A stretch of 45,440 bases of DNA. Origin: Halobellus captivus. Its GTDB lineage: Archaea > Halobacteriota > Halobacteria > Halobacteriales > Haloferacaceae. A model generated the notes under the pieces. The model had not been told where the DNA came from. It ran no database searches and saw nothing but the letters and a program-made list of their open reading frames with translations. Each line of letters opens with the position of its first letter. Position 1 is the first letter of the stretch. This document shows, piece after piece, positions 26,601-33,182 of the stretch. Both the position numbers and the translations under genes were made by a program. The stretch lies in NCBI RefSeq assembly GCF_003697845.1, contig NZ_RDQE01000017.1:1-45440 (forward strand), written 5' to 3'.

Positions 26601-28859
26601 GTCGACGCCGACGACGCGGTAGCTGTGCCAGCCGTCGGCGAGGTCGCCGTCGGTCCCGTGTAACCGGACGTTCGGCCACCCCTCCGGCGTTCGCGGCGGG
26701 CCCGCCGGCGCGGTCGCGAGTATCGGCGTCGCGTCCGCGAGGAGATTCGCCCTCGATCTCGCCGTGATCGGGTCGTAGCCGGCGAGGTCGGAGTTCTCCT
26801 CCAGTCGCCACGGCTCGTCCCCGCTCCACCGCCAGAGGTGGTACTTGACGGGCGTCGCCACGTCCGGGGCGGTCGCGCCGAGGTCGTCCATGTCCCATCG
26901 GAGCCCGACGGCGTTCGCGGTGTCGGCCGTGACCGGCAGCTCGAACGCCATCGGTTCCTCGGGCGCCGGGAGCGGGTCGCCGTCGCTCCGGCTCACGTCG
27001 AAGGCGATGTACCGATCGAGGCCGGGGGTCGTCGGCGAGGAGGGAAGCCCCTCGAGCGCCGGCATCGCGTCCGCCCCCGTTCTCAACGGTGGGATCGCGT
27101 CGGCGTGATCGGCGACGATCATGTAGTCGTACGAGACGTCGTCGTCGATCGTGTCGTCGATCCAGTAGAGACCGAGCGCCTGTGCGGCCGCCGGGTCGGT
27201 GGCGGCCGTCAGGACGGCGTCGAGCGGGTTCTGCGTGGGAAGCAACGCCGCGGCGTCGTCGGTCGCCGCCGGGTGGATCAGGTAGCGGCGGGGCAGCGTC
27301 GCTCGGAGCCCGACCCGGCCGCGAAGGTGGAGCCGTTGGTCGGCCTCGTCGACCGACCCGATCCGGTGGGTGTGGTCCTCGTAGACCACGCAGTCGACGG
27401 GGTCGCCGTAGTACGGGCCGCTCACTGGCCGATCGAGTGTACAGATCTCGAGAGTCCGATCGCCGACCCGGAAGTGCGCAACGTCGACGATCCGATACAG
27501 CTCACGGTCGTCCTCGATGCGGATCCGGCGGCCGACCGTCGCGTCGTCCCAACCGGCGTTAGCGGTGAACACGTACGGCCGGCCATGGACCACGACCACG
27601 TCCGTGTGTGACCCCGTCGAGAGGCGGAGCCGCGATCCCACGAGGTCGGCCGTCCAGTCGGTGTTCCAGCCGTCGACCGCCGACCCGTCGGCGGTTCCAC
27701 CGAAGACGGTCGGCCCGCCGCCGTTCACGACCGCTAGGCCGTCCGGAGCGCGAAACGCCGGCAGCGTCCGGTTCGCCATCCCGCCCCCACCGCCACCGCT
27801 TCCGCCCCCACCGCCGGAGCCCCCCTCGTCGACCAGAACCGAGAGCGTGTCGTGGAGCGAGGCGAACTCGTCGGCGAGGAGGTCGTACGCCAGGTCGCTG
27901 CCGCCGGTCCCGCGGTACGGCCGGGAGAGGACGAGTCTGGTGGACCCGTCGGGCGCTTCGCCGACGTCGGTGATCCCGTACGCGGTGGAGTCGCCGTCGA
28001 TCCGCAGACAGTCACCGACGAGGTCGTCGTCGGGAGACAGATCGCTCGCGAACGCGTACGAGGAACCCGTCGAGACGGTGACCGTCCCCGCTCCGGAAGC
28101 GGACTCCTCGGCGTCGACGAGTCGATCGGGCGGGCCGTACTCGATCCGATCCCTCGCGATCGTCCGGGCCTCGTCCAGGTCGCCGATCGTCGTGCCTGCG
28201 CTGACGGGTGCGTAGTCGGGGTGAGAAAGCGGGAGACGGATCGGAGCCGGTGCGTTCGGAACGAGGCTCCACCCCCGATCGAGGGTCGAGGAGACGAAGT
28301 GTGGCGCGACTTCTGTCACGAACACGGGGGTTCGTTTCGGCTCGCCGCCGGTACAGGAGACGGCGTCGATGCGGTCGCCGGAGAGCCCGACTTGCCCGCC
28401 CGTCGTCTCCGTCTCGTCGACGACGCGGTCGTCGGTGAGCGCCCGTACGACGACCGGATCGCTCCCCTCGACGTCGACGGACACGTCGACTGCGTACGAC
28501 GGCTCCGGCAGCTCGATCGGAACCGGATCGCTTCCGACCGGCATCACCGCATCACTGCCGTCGTGCTGGACGTGAAAGACGCGCTCGTGTTCGGGGAAAC
28601 AGAACCGATGGCCCGCCTCCGTGTGTGCCTCGGTGAGGGGCTTTGCGGGGTCGTGATCCAACGCGGCGGTCAGCCGAACTCGCGGCCGCCGGGGCGCTTC
28701 CCGATGACGACGCCTGAAGAGGTAGTAGCCGCCACGGGGGAAGCCGCGGTGTGGGGGAAACGCCCATCGGAGGTGAATCCCGGGGGAAAGGTCGGGATAC
28801 TCGTCGCGGGGCTGTGCGTCGCCGTCAACGCCGAGGGGTGTCAGTGCGAGGTGTGTCAT
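23640..28859 (-). CDS. Giant FN3-like/beta-module protein (1739 residues), first gene of the giant pair
   Basis: Unknown function. It opens with MTHLALTPLGVDG and a distinctive SPGIHLRWAFPPHRGFPRGG region (about residues 25-44). A Gly-rich stretch lies near 355. A beta motif of the form W-x-x-x-L-x-G-x-x-x-R-(I/L)-x-x-D-x-x-x-Y-x-(I/V)-x-x-V occurs three times (about 256-330, 400-493 and 1043-1110). Fibronectin type III-like modules lie at about 636-755, 850-900, 1213-1260, 1470-1500, 1523-1630 and 1646-1739 (for example AVTLSWSPATGAPSDLRYQLHRR and TTTYYRVVGVGESGAYTEPT). An acidic Gly/Asp low-complexity linker falls at about 1365-1415. No signal peptide, membrane segment or anchor is visible. 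It is preceded by an operator-bearing promoter. A structural or adhesive role is likely but unproven. Confidence 0.8.
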   Translation of the reverse strand: MTHLALTPLGVDGDAQPRDEYPDLSPGIHLRWAFPPHRGFPRGGYYLFRRRHREAPRRPRVRLTAALDHDPAKPLTEAHTEAGHRFCFPEHERVFHVQHDGSDAVMPVGSDPVPIELPEPSYAVDVSVDVEGSDPVVVRALTDDRVVDETETTGGQVGLSGDRIDAVSCTGGEPKRTPVFVTEVAPHFVSSTLDRGWSLVPNAPAPIRLPLSHPDYAPVSAGTTIGDLDEARTIARDRIEYGPPDRLVDAEESASGAGTVTVSTGSSYAFASDLSPDDDLVGDCLRIDGDSTAYGITDVGEAPDGSTRLVLSRPYRGTGGSDLAYDLLADEFASLHDTLSVLVDEGGSGGGGGSGGGGGGMANRTLPAFRAPDGLAVVNGGGPTVFGGTADGSAVDGWNTDWTADLVGSRLRLSTGSHTDVVVVHGRPYVFTANAGWDDATVGRRIRIEDDRELYRIVDVAHFRVGDRTLEICTLDRPVSGPYYGDPVDCVVYEDHTHRIGSVDEADQRLHLRGRVGLRATLPRRYLIHPAATDDAAALLPTQNPLDAVLTAATDPAAAQALGLYWIDDTIDDDVSYDYMIVADHADAIPPLRTGADAMPALEGLPSSPTTPGLDRYIAFDVSRSDGDPLPAPEEPMAFELPVTADTANAVGLRWDMDDLGATAPDVATPVKYHLWRWSGDEPWRLEENSDLAGYDPITARSRANLLADATPILATAPAGPPRTPEGWPNVRLHGTDGDLADGWHSYRVVGVDVFGRFSEASEPATWYTTDPSAPLEPPTPAQSTHRDLAIRVEDDSSPPSPAAVEAAALDPAAYDDPGELVDADPDELPANRHVRGDEAYRTWRANDPERVGIRVRWTWPAGHADLADDVDAFDLYVSPGRTNAFLGEVLDVDPTATGYEVTVDLDDAFDPDPGTLAGTRLLIDDAAFPVRAATAAADGVTLTVRPPVPGGNEAATDGGSDETDVGGTATDGGETATDGGEADGLVPETGGRAADVVAMFPQVGGALDVDRSEPAVEDRCTVSVPAHYDAGTVSVDPASTATVDGTTGTVVDGHDTGWTEALEGERFRSVDDDVVYTVARVDGPTELVLDREVASSTPGERLPYRIDHPLWDDERDPDSWDANVATVAYDDASALAGTDGLTGTDDGTRVYEAFVDAPASGEGEAFAPSLSMPTVYADVAVTAVDDAGHESAVDATATIARVLHETPATPSVAVEPASFHHATEPDYDGESAYTVRWEPDADAGDDYGYHVFRALDETLFATDWGRRLAAADDGDGNGDNTGNGDAPERSLDPDDPAHDRFFPPAYRGDDEAAETARETIAAEVNAFTTLAEDAVSGDGNDAADPDEGVVETAMEAYRRLRRPVDLDDGGDLDGADEGSDANEGADADDGGDPGGADGGSDGDDGGDAGEESTDAALLRPATLATLAALPGNEAAFSQRTVDAIVPSDHPDRVGPDGDPDDEQDDDLCAWVDRFDGGSRNVYCYRVGTVDDAGNRSDAGETDGPPMSYPTMPVRSAGGVAPKRPRIVEAAAGHADSDAPDDRAITLRIAGVDDPTLERLLVYRSRDRERATDLRRADEPEVVADPAAPRDSAAAGAVAVEDGVLAWVDADVEPFTTTYYRVVGVGESGAYTEPTAVASAEAFDRSPPDPPTWDDEDPAVDDGAVTLSWSPATGAPSDLRYQLHRRPHGGDGDDWRPVSPWLDRTTYEDGSRDPNTTYDYRLLVLRPTGGRDDLTLTEV
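24625..24765 (-). repeat. Low-complexity Gly/Asp/Glu/Ala linker coding region
   Basis: Imperfect short repeats in the 1739-residue gene encode alternating GGD, GAD, GSD and ANEG units. This looks like a flexible acidic spacer between modules and probably expands and contracts between strains. Confidence 0.6.
25918..25956 (-). repeat. Direct repeat of 18 bp with 21-bp period in the 1739-residue gene
   Basis: Copies at 25918-25935 and 25939-25956 encode ATDGGET-type units in a Gly/Thr/Asp linker (about residues 970-985). A related degenerate copy lies just downstream. Confidence 0.7.
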
Positions 28860-28876
28860 GGGCCGGATCGCTCGGC

Positions 28877-28903
28877 ATCGCCCGGATACAGCGATCGGGC
28901 GAT
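28877..28903 (-). promoter_or_regulatory. Stem-loop in the 5' leader of the giant operon
   Basis: ATCGCCCG (28877-28884) and CGGGCGAT (28896-28903) are perfectly complementary with an 11-nt loop, ending 17 nt before the start codon at 28859. It lies in the predicted 110-nt untranslated leader and could affect translation initiation. Confidence 0.4.
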
Positions 28904-28966
28904 CCCCACGGGCCGAGGACCGGACGCTGGAACACGAAACGACGCCTACGTTCTTCCTTCCGAAAC

Positions 28967-28988
28967 TTTCGTGATAGTTGTCACGAAA
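28967..28988. promoter_or_regulatory. Palindromic operator candidate at the giant-operon promoter
   Basis: TTTCGTGA (28967-28974), six bases, then TCACGAAA (28981-28988): a perfect 8-bp inverted repeat. The minus-strand TATA box at 28995-29002 predicts transcription starting at about 28972, inside the palindrome, which is the classic position for a repressor site. The regulator is unknown. Confidence 0.6.
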
Positions 28989-28994
28989 CGAGGG

Positions 28995-29002
28995 TTTAAA
29001 TT
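28995..29002 (-). promoter_or_regulatory. TATA box of the giant operon
   Basis: AATTTAAA on the minus strand in the 228-nt gap between pepF and the giant genes. It gives the giant pair a promoter separate from pepF. Confidence 0.6.
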
Positions 29003-29087
29003 CTTCGGTCAGTGGGGTGGTCGTATCCGTCGGTCGTCACGGAGAGGAGGACGCCGCCGGCCGAACGGTACTCGGTCGCCGTCTCGG

Positions 29088-30887
29088 CTACGCCAACTCG
29101 AGTAACGCCGCCACCTCGTCGAGGTAGTCGTCGTAGATCCCGACGGCGGACTCGATCGGGTCCGGCGAGGCCATGTCGATGCCGGCGAGATCGACGACCT
29201 CGAGCGGGTAGTCGGAGCCGCCCGCCTCCAGCATCTCGCGGTAGTCCGCGGCGGCGGGCTCGCCCTCCTCGAGCACGCGCTCGACGATCGCGGCCGCGGC
29301 TGAGATGCCGGTCGCGTACTGGTACACGTAGAAGTCGTAGTAGAAGTGGGGGATACGCTCCCACTCGCGTTCGATCCCGCCGCCCAGTTCGGCCGGCTCG
29401 TAGTAGTCGCCCTTCAGGTCGGCGTAGAGCTCGTCGAGGACGTCCGGCGTGAGCGCCTCGCCGGCCTCGACGCGCTCGTGGATCCGCCGTTCGAACGTCG
29501 CGAACATCGTCTGGCGGAAGAGGGTGGAGCGGAAGCGCTCGAGGTACTCGTCGAGCACGTGGGTCCGGAGCTCGTCGTCCTCGACGGTCTCGAGCAGGTG
29601 GTGGGTGAGCAGGGTCTCGTTGACGGTGGAGGCGATCTCGGCGACGAAGATGTCGTAGCTCGCGTCGTGCCACGGCTGTGCGTCGCCGGCGAGCTCCGAG
29701 TGCATCGAGTGGCCGAGCTCGTGTGCCAGCGTGTACATCGAGGCCACGTCGTCCTGGTAGTTCATCAGGATGAACGGCTGGGTGTCGTAGGTGCCCGAGG
29801 AGAACGCGCCCGAGCGCTTCCCGCGGTTCTCGTAGACGTCGACCCACCGACTCTCGAGCCCCTCGGCCATCCGCTCCTGATACGCCTCGCCGAGCGGCGC
29901 GACCGCCTCGACGGTCCACTCGACCGCCTGGTCGTACTCGATATCGGGACCCTGGTCGCCAGTCAGCGACATGTAGAGGTCGTGGCTCTCCAGCGTGTCG
30001 ACGCCGAGCGCCGCCCGTTTCAACTCGGCGTGTCGGTGGAGCGTCGCCAGGTTGTCGTCGACCGTCTCCACGAGCGTGTCGTACACCTCGACGGGGACGT
30101 TCGAGCCGTCGAGGGCGGCCTCGCGGGCGGTGTCGTAGTCGCGGATCCCCGCGCTCGCGACGTGTTCGCGGACCGCCTTCTCCAGGCTCGTCCCCACGGT
30201 GTTGCGGACGTTGGCCCACTCGTCGTAGAACGTCTCGTGGACCCGGCGGCGGAAGTCGCGGTCCGGGTTCGTCTGGAGCTTCGTGAAGTTGGCCTGGGTG
30301 ATCTCCATCTCCTCGCCGTCGGGATCCTCGACGACGCCGTAGGTCATGTCCGCGTTCGTGAGCATCGAGTAGATCTCGCTCGGGGCGCTCGTGACCTCCG
30401 AGAGGTCCGCGAGCACCTCCTCGACCTCCGCCGACCGCGTGTGCGGTTTGGTCCGCAACACGTCGTCGAGATAGTGTTCGTACTCGGCGAGGCCGGGTTC
30501 GGCCTCGAGGAACGCCGCGACGTCCGCCTCGGTCAGCGACTGGAGCTCCGGCCGGAGGTACGAGATGGCGCTCGAAGCCTCCGACTGGAGCGAGGACGCC
30601 TTCGCCGACATCGCCTGATACTCCTGGTTCCGGGTGTCCTCCGCGCTCCGGAGCTGCGCGTACGCCGCCACCGCCGACAGCTCGCGGAACACCTCCTCGC
30701 GGAGCCGCAGCAGTTCGAGGAGGGTCTCGGGTTCCTCCGTGACGCGTCCCTCGTAGGCACCGAGCTCGTCGATCCGTCCCTCGACCTCCTCGTAGGCGGC
30801 CGCCCACGCCTCGTCGTCGGCGAAGACGCTCGCGAGGTCCCACTTGTACGCCTCGTCGATCTCGGACCGCTCGGGAACCGAACTCAT
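29088..30887 (-). CDS. pepF: Oligoendopeptidase F (M3B metallopeptidase)
   Basis: A 599-residue cytoplasmic zinc peptidase that degrades short peptides. The catalytic motif HELGHSMH begins at about residue 389, and the third zinc ligand lies in the downstream SYDIFVAEIASTVNETLL segment. The length matches PepF (about 600). The N-terminal helical oligopeptidase domain includes the YEEVEGRIDELGAYEGRVTE region. The start ATG at 30887 has a plausible minus-strand TATA-like box near 30912-30920. It is followed by the giant operon, which has its own promoter, so a functional link is not implied. Confidence 0.95.
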   Translation of the reverse strand: MSSVPERSEIDEAYKWDLASVFADDEAWAAAYEEVEGRIDELGAYEGRVTEEPETLLELLRLREEVFRELSAVAAYAQLRSAEDTRNQEYQAMSAKASSLQSEASSAISYLRPELQSLTEADVAAFLEAEPGLAEYEHYLDDVLRTKPHTRSAEVEEVLADLSEVTSAPSEIYSMLTNADMTYGVVEDPDGEEMEITQANFTKLQTNPDRDFRRRVHETFYDEWANVRNTVGTSLEKAVREHVASAGIRDYDTAREAALDGSNVPVEVYDTLVETVDDNLATLHRHAELKRAALGVDTLESHDLYMSLTGDQGPDIEYDQAVEWTVEAVAPLGEAYQERMAEGLESRWVDVYENRGKRSGAFSSGTYDTQPFILMNYQDDVASMYTLAHELGHSMHSELAGDAQPWHDASYDIFVAEIASTVNETLLTHHLLETVEDDELRTHVLDEYLERFRSTLFRQTMFATFERRIHERVEAGEALTPDVLDELYADLKGDYYEPAELGGGIEREWERIPHFYYDFYVYQYATGISAAAAIVERVLEEGEPAAADYREMLEAGGSDYPLEVVDLAGIDMASPDPIESAVGIYDDYLDEVAALLELA

Positions 30888-30965
30888 ACGCTCCCGTCGA
30901 TCCCCTCGGCACTAAGCCTTGTCAAGACGGAACCGACCCTTCCGGATGGACGGCGCGCCGACGGT

Positions 30966-31439
30966 TCACTCGCCTCGGACCCACTCCGCGAGATCGACCA
31001 CGAGGACGAGCGCGTCCTCGCCGTCGCGATAGTACCGGCTCGCCCGCCGGATCGGCTCGAACCCCTCGGTCGCGTACAGCGACCGGGCGGGGTCGTTTCC
31101 CTCACGGACCTCGAGTTTGGCGACCGCCGCCCCGACGGTCCGAAGTCGGGCGAGCCCGGCGCGCAACAGCGCCCGACCGATCCCCTCGCCCCGGACGTCC
31201 GGGTGGACGGCGAGGTCCTTGACGTGGCCGATGTCACGACCGGCGTTCGGGGTGACGTCCGCGACGAGGTACCCCACCACCGCCCCTTCCCGCTCGGCAA
31301 CGAGGAACGTCGGCTCGTCGACCAGCCGCTCGAAGGCGTCGTACGGCCAGGGATCGGAGAAACACTCGCGTTCGATCCGGAGCACCGCCAGGAGGTCGGC
31401 ACGCTCGACCGGTCGGATCGTCACCTCGGCGGGGGTCAC
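30966..31439 (-). CDS. rimI: RimI-type GNAT N-acetyltransferase
   Basis: A 157-residue N-terminal protein acetyltransferase of the archaeal RimI/Naa10-like group, acetylating N-termini of nascent or ribosomal proteins. Conserved elements: IRPVERADLLAVLRIERECF, PWPYDAFERL, the acetyl-CoA-binding loop VRGEGIGRALL, and LEVREGNDPARSLYATEGFEPIRRASRYY at the C-terminal side. I chose the GTG at 31439 over the ATG at 31511: the domain starts there and a minus-strand TATA box (31462-31469) is 26 nt upstream, giving a leaderless GTG start. Confidence 0.9.
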   Translation of the reverse strand: MTPAEVTIRPVERADLLAVLRIERECFSDPWPYDAFERLVDEPTFLVAEREGAVVGYLVADVTPNAGRDIGHVKDLAVHPDVRGEGIGRALLRAGLARLRTVGAAVAKLEVREGNDPARSLYATEGFEPIRRASRYYRDGEDALVLVVDLAEWVRGE

Positions 31440-31461
31440 GTGTCCGCTTCGGGAGCGCCCG

Positions 31462-31469
31462 AAATAAAC
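31462..31469 (-). promoter_or_regulatory. TATA box of rimI
   Basis: GTTTATTT on the minus strand, centred 26 nt before the GTG at 31439. It decides the start codon in favour of the shorter protein. Confidence 0.65.
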
Positions 31470-31495
31470 GCGACGGGCTGGCCGCCGCGACGGGC

Positions 31496-33103
31496 TCACC
31501 GCTCGATCCACGGCTCCGCGGCGTCGACGGTCCTCGGCGTCGGCGCGCGAACGACGAACCGAGCTCCGCTCGGGATCCGGTCCGCGACCTCCGGGTCGGC
31601 TTCGATCGCCGACTCGGGATCGACGACTGCGATCTCCCAGCCGTGTGCGACGACGATCTCCCGAACGATGTCGAGGCCGTAGCCGGTCCCGTCGGCTCGC
31701 GTGGTGAACCCCGACTCGAAGACGTCCGATCGGTGTTCCGACGGGATCCCGGGGCCGTCGTCGGCGACGACGATCCCGCGGTCGGTCGCACTCACGACCA
31801 CGGTGAGCGCGTCGGTTCCGGATTCCGGCCGGCTTTCCGTGGAACCGTGTTCCACGCTATTCCGAAACAGGTTCTCGAACGCCTGCCGGAGCCGGCCGCG
31901 ATCGCCGCGGATCCGTGCGTCGACCGGGACGACGAGCGCCGCCGTCTCGCTGCCGGCGGTTCCCCACGCGTCGCGGGCGACGCCCTCGAGTGAGAACTCG
32001 GTCGGCTCGTCGATCCCGGTGCCCTGTCGGGCGAGCGTCAGGAGTTCGCTGATCAGCTGTTCGATCCGATCCGTCGCGCGCTCGCCGCGCTCCAGCGGTT
32101 CCGTGTCCTCCTTCAGTCTCGCCATCTCCATCGACCCGCGGATCACGGAGAGGGGGTTCCGGAGGTCGTGTGAGACGATGCTCGCGAACCGGTCGAGCCG
32201 CTCGTTTCGGTCGGCGAGCCGACGCTCGCGCCGCTTCCGCTCGGAGACGTCTCGCGAGTTGATAACCAGCCGGCCGACCGCGGCGTCGTCGGGGAGCGCC
32301 CGGGCCCGCGACTCGAGCCAGACCCAGTCGCCCCCGGCGGTTCGGTACCGGTACTCCATCGCGTCCGCGCGTTCGGGGTCGGCGAGCGCCTCGTAGAACG
32401 CCGCGGTGACCCGCTCACGGTCGTCGGGATGGACGTACCCGAGCGGGGATCGCCCGACGAGCGAGCCCTGCTCGTAGCCGAGCACGTCCTCGACCGAGGG
32501 GCTCTCGTACCGCACGCGGCCGTCCGCGTCGACGACGGTGACGATGTCGGTTCCGTACTCGAGGAACTCGCGGAACCGCTCGGGAAAGGTCCGGTCCACG
32601 TCGACGCGACGGACGGTGACGACGCGTCCGCCGAACTCGGGGGCGAGGTCGTCGTCGACGACCGACTCGACCCGGGCGTATCCGCCGTTCGCGCGCCGGA
32701 TCCGATGCGTGACCCGCCGCTCGGACGCGACCGCGGAGAGGGCGTCCGAGACGTCGGTCCGATCGTTCGGGTGGACGTACTCGAGGAAGTTGCCCCCGCG
32801 GAGCGTCCCGCGATCCTCGCCGAGGAACGACGGCATCGACGGCCCCGCGAACAGCACCTCGCCGTCGACGGCGACCGCGGCGAGGAAGCGGTCCGGGTCC
32901 GAGGGGAACGCGCTCGGCGTGTCGGCGCGGACCGACGCCTCCGTTGGTGCGTCGCTCGCGGGCGTCTTCGAGGCCGTCGGATCCGGACGGTCCTCGTCCC
33001 GGCGTCGCGGGCCGTCCGCGGCGGCATCGGGGTCGACGTCGACGCTCGGCGCGGCGGCATCGGCGTCGGGAGTGGATCGTCGACCGGAGGGATACGGCTC
33101 CAT
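31496..33103 (-). CDS. PAS-PAS sensor histidine kinase
   Basis: A 535-residue soluble histidine kinase. Residues 1-68 are acidic and disordered. PAS 1 spans about 69-170 and PAS 2 about 180-290 (YGTDIVTVVDADGRVRYESPS, then GYVHPDDRERV, with a PAC-like end SRDVSERKRRE). HisKA follows with the phospho-acceptor H312 in SHDLRNPLSVIRG. The HATPase domain has FENLFRNSVEHG (N box), ADDGPGIP (G1) and GYGLDIVREI (G2). There is no membrane segment, so it senses a cytoplasmic cue, typically redox, light or a small molecule through PAS. No response regulator is adjacent, as is common for haloarchaeal kinases. Confidence 0.93.
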   Translation of the reverse strand: MEPYPSGRRSTPDADAAAPSVDVDPDAAADGPRRRDEDRPDPTASKTPASDAPTEASVRADTPSAFPSDPDRFLAAVAVDGEVLFAGPSMPSFLGEDRGTLRGGNFLEYVHPNDRTDVSDALSAVASERRVTHRIRRANGGYARVESVVDDDLAPEFGGRVVTVRRVDVDRTFPERFREFLEYGTDIVTVVDADGRVRYESPSVEDVLGYEQGSLVGRSPLGYVHPDDRERVTAAFYEALADPERADAMEYRYRTAGGDWVWLESRARALPDDAAVGRLVINSRDVSERKRRERRLADRNERLDRFASIVSHDLRNPLSVIRGSMEMARLKEDTEPLERGERATDRIEQLISELLTLARQGTGIDEPTEFSLEGVARDAWGTAGSETAALVVPVDARIRGDRGRLRQAFENLFRNSVEHGSTESRPESGTDALTVVVSATDRGIVVADDGPGIPSEHRSDVFESGFTTRADGTGYGLDIVREIVVAHGWEIAVVDPESAIEADPEVADRIPSGARFVVRAPTPRTVDAAEPWIER

Positions 33104-33182
33104 CTCTTCCTCGGGAGTTCGACCCTCGAGAAGTAAACCCGTTCGCCCCGATTATCCGATTTGATATCCAAGGGGGAGCCGG

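Noticed and set aside
28860-30887. pepF as part of the giant operon
   Set aside because: A 228-nt gap with its own TATA box and palindrome separates them, so the giant pair is probably independently transcribed.
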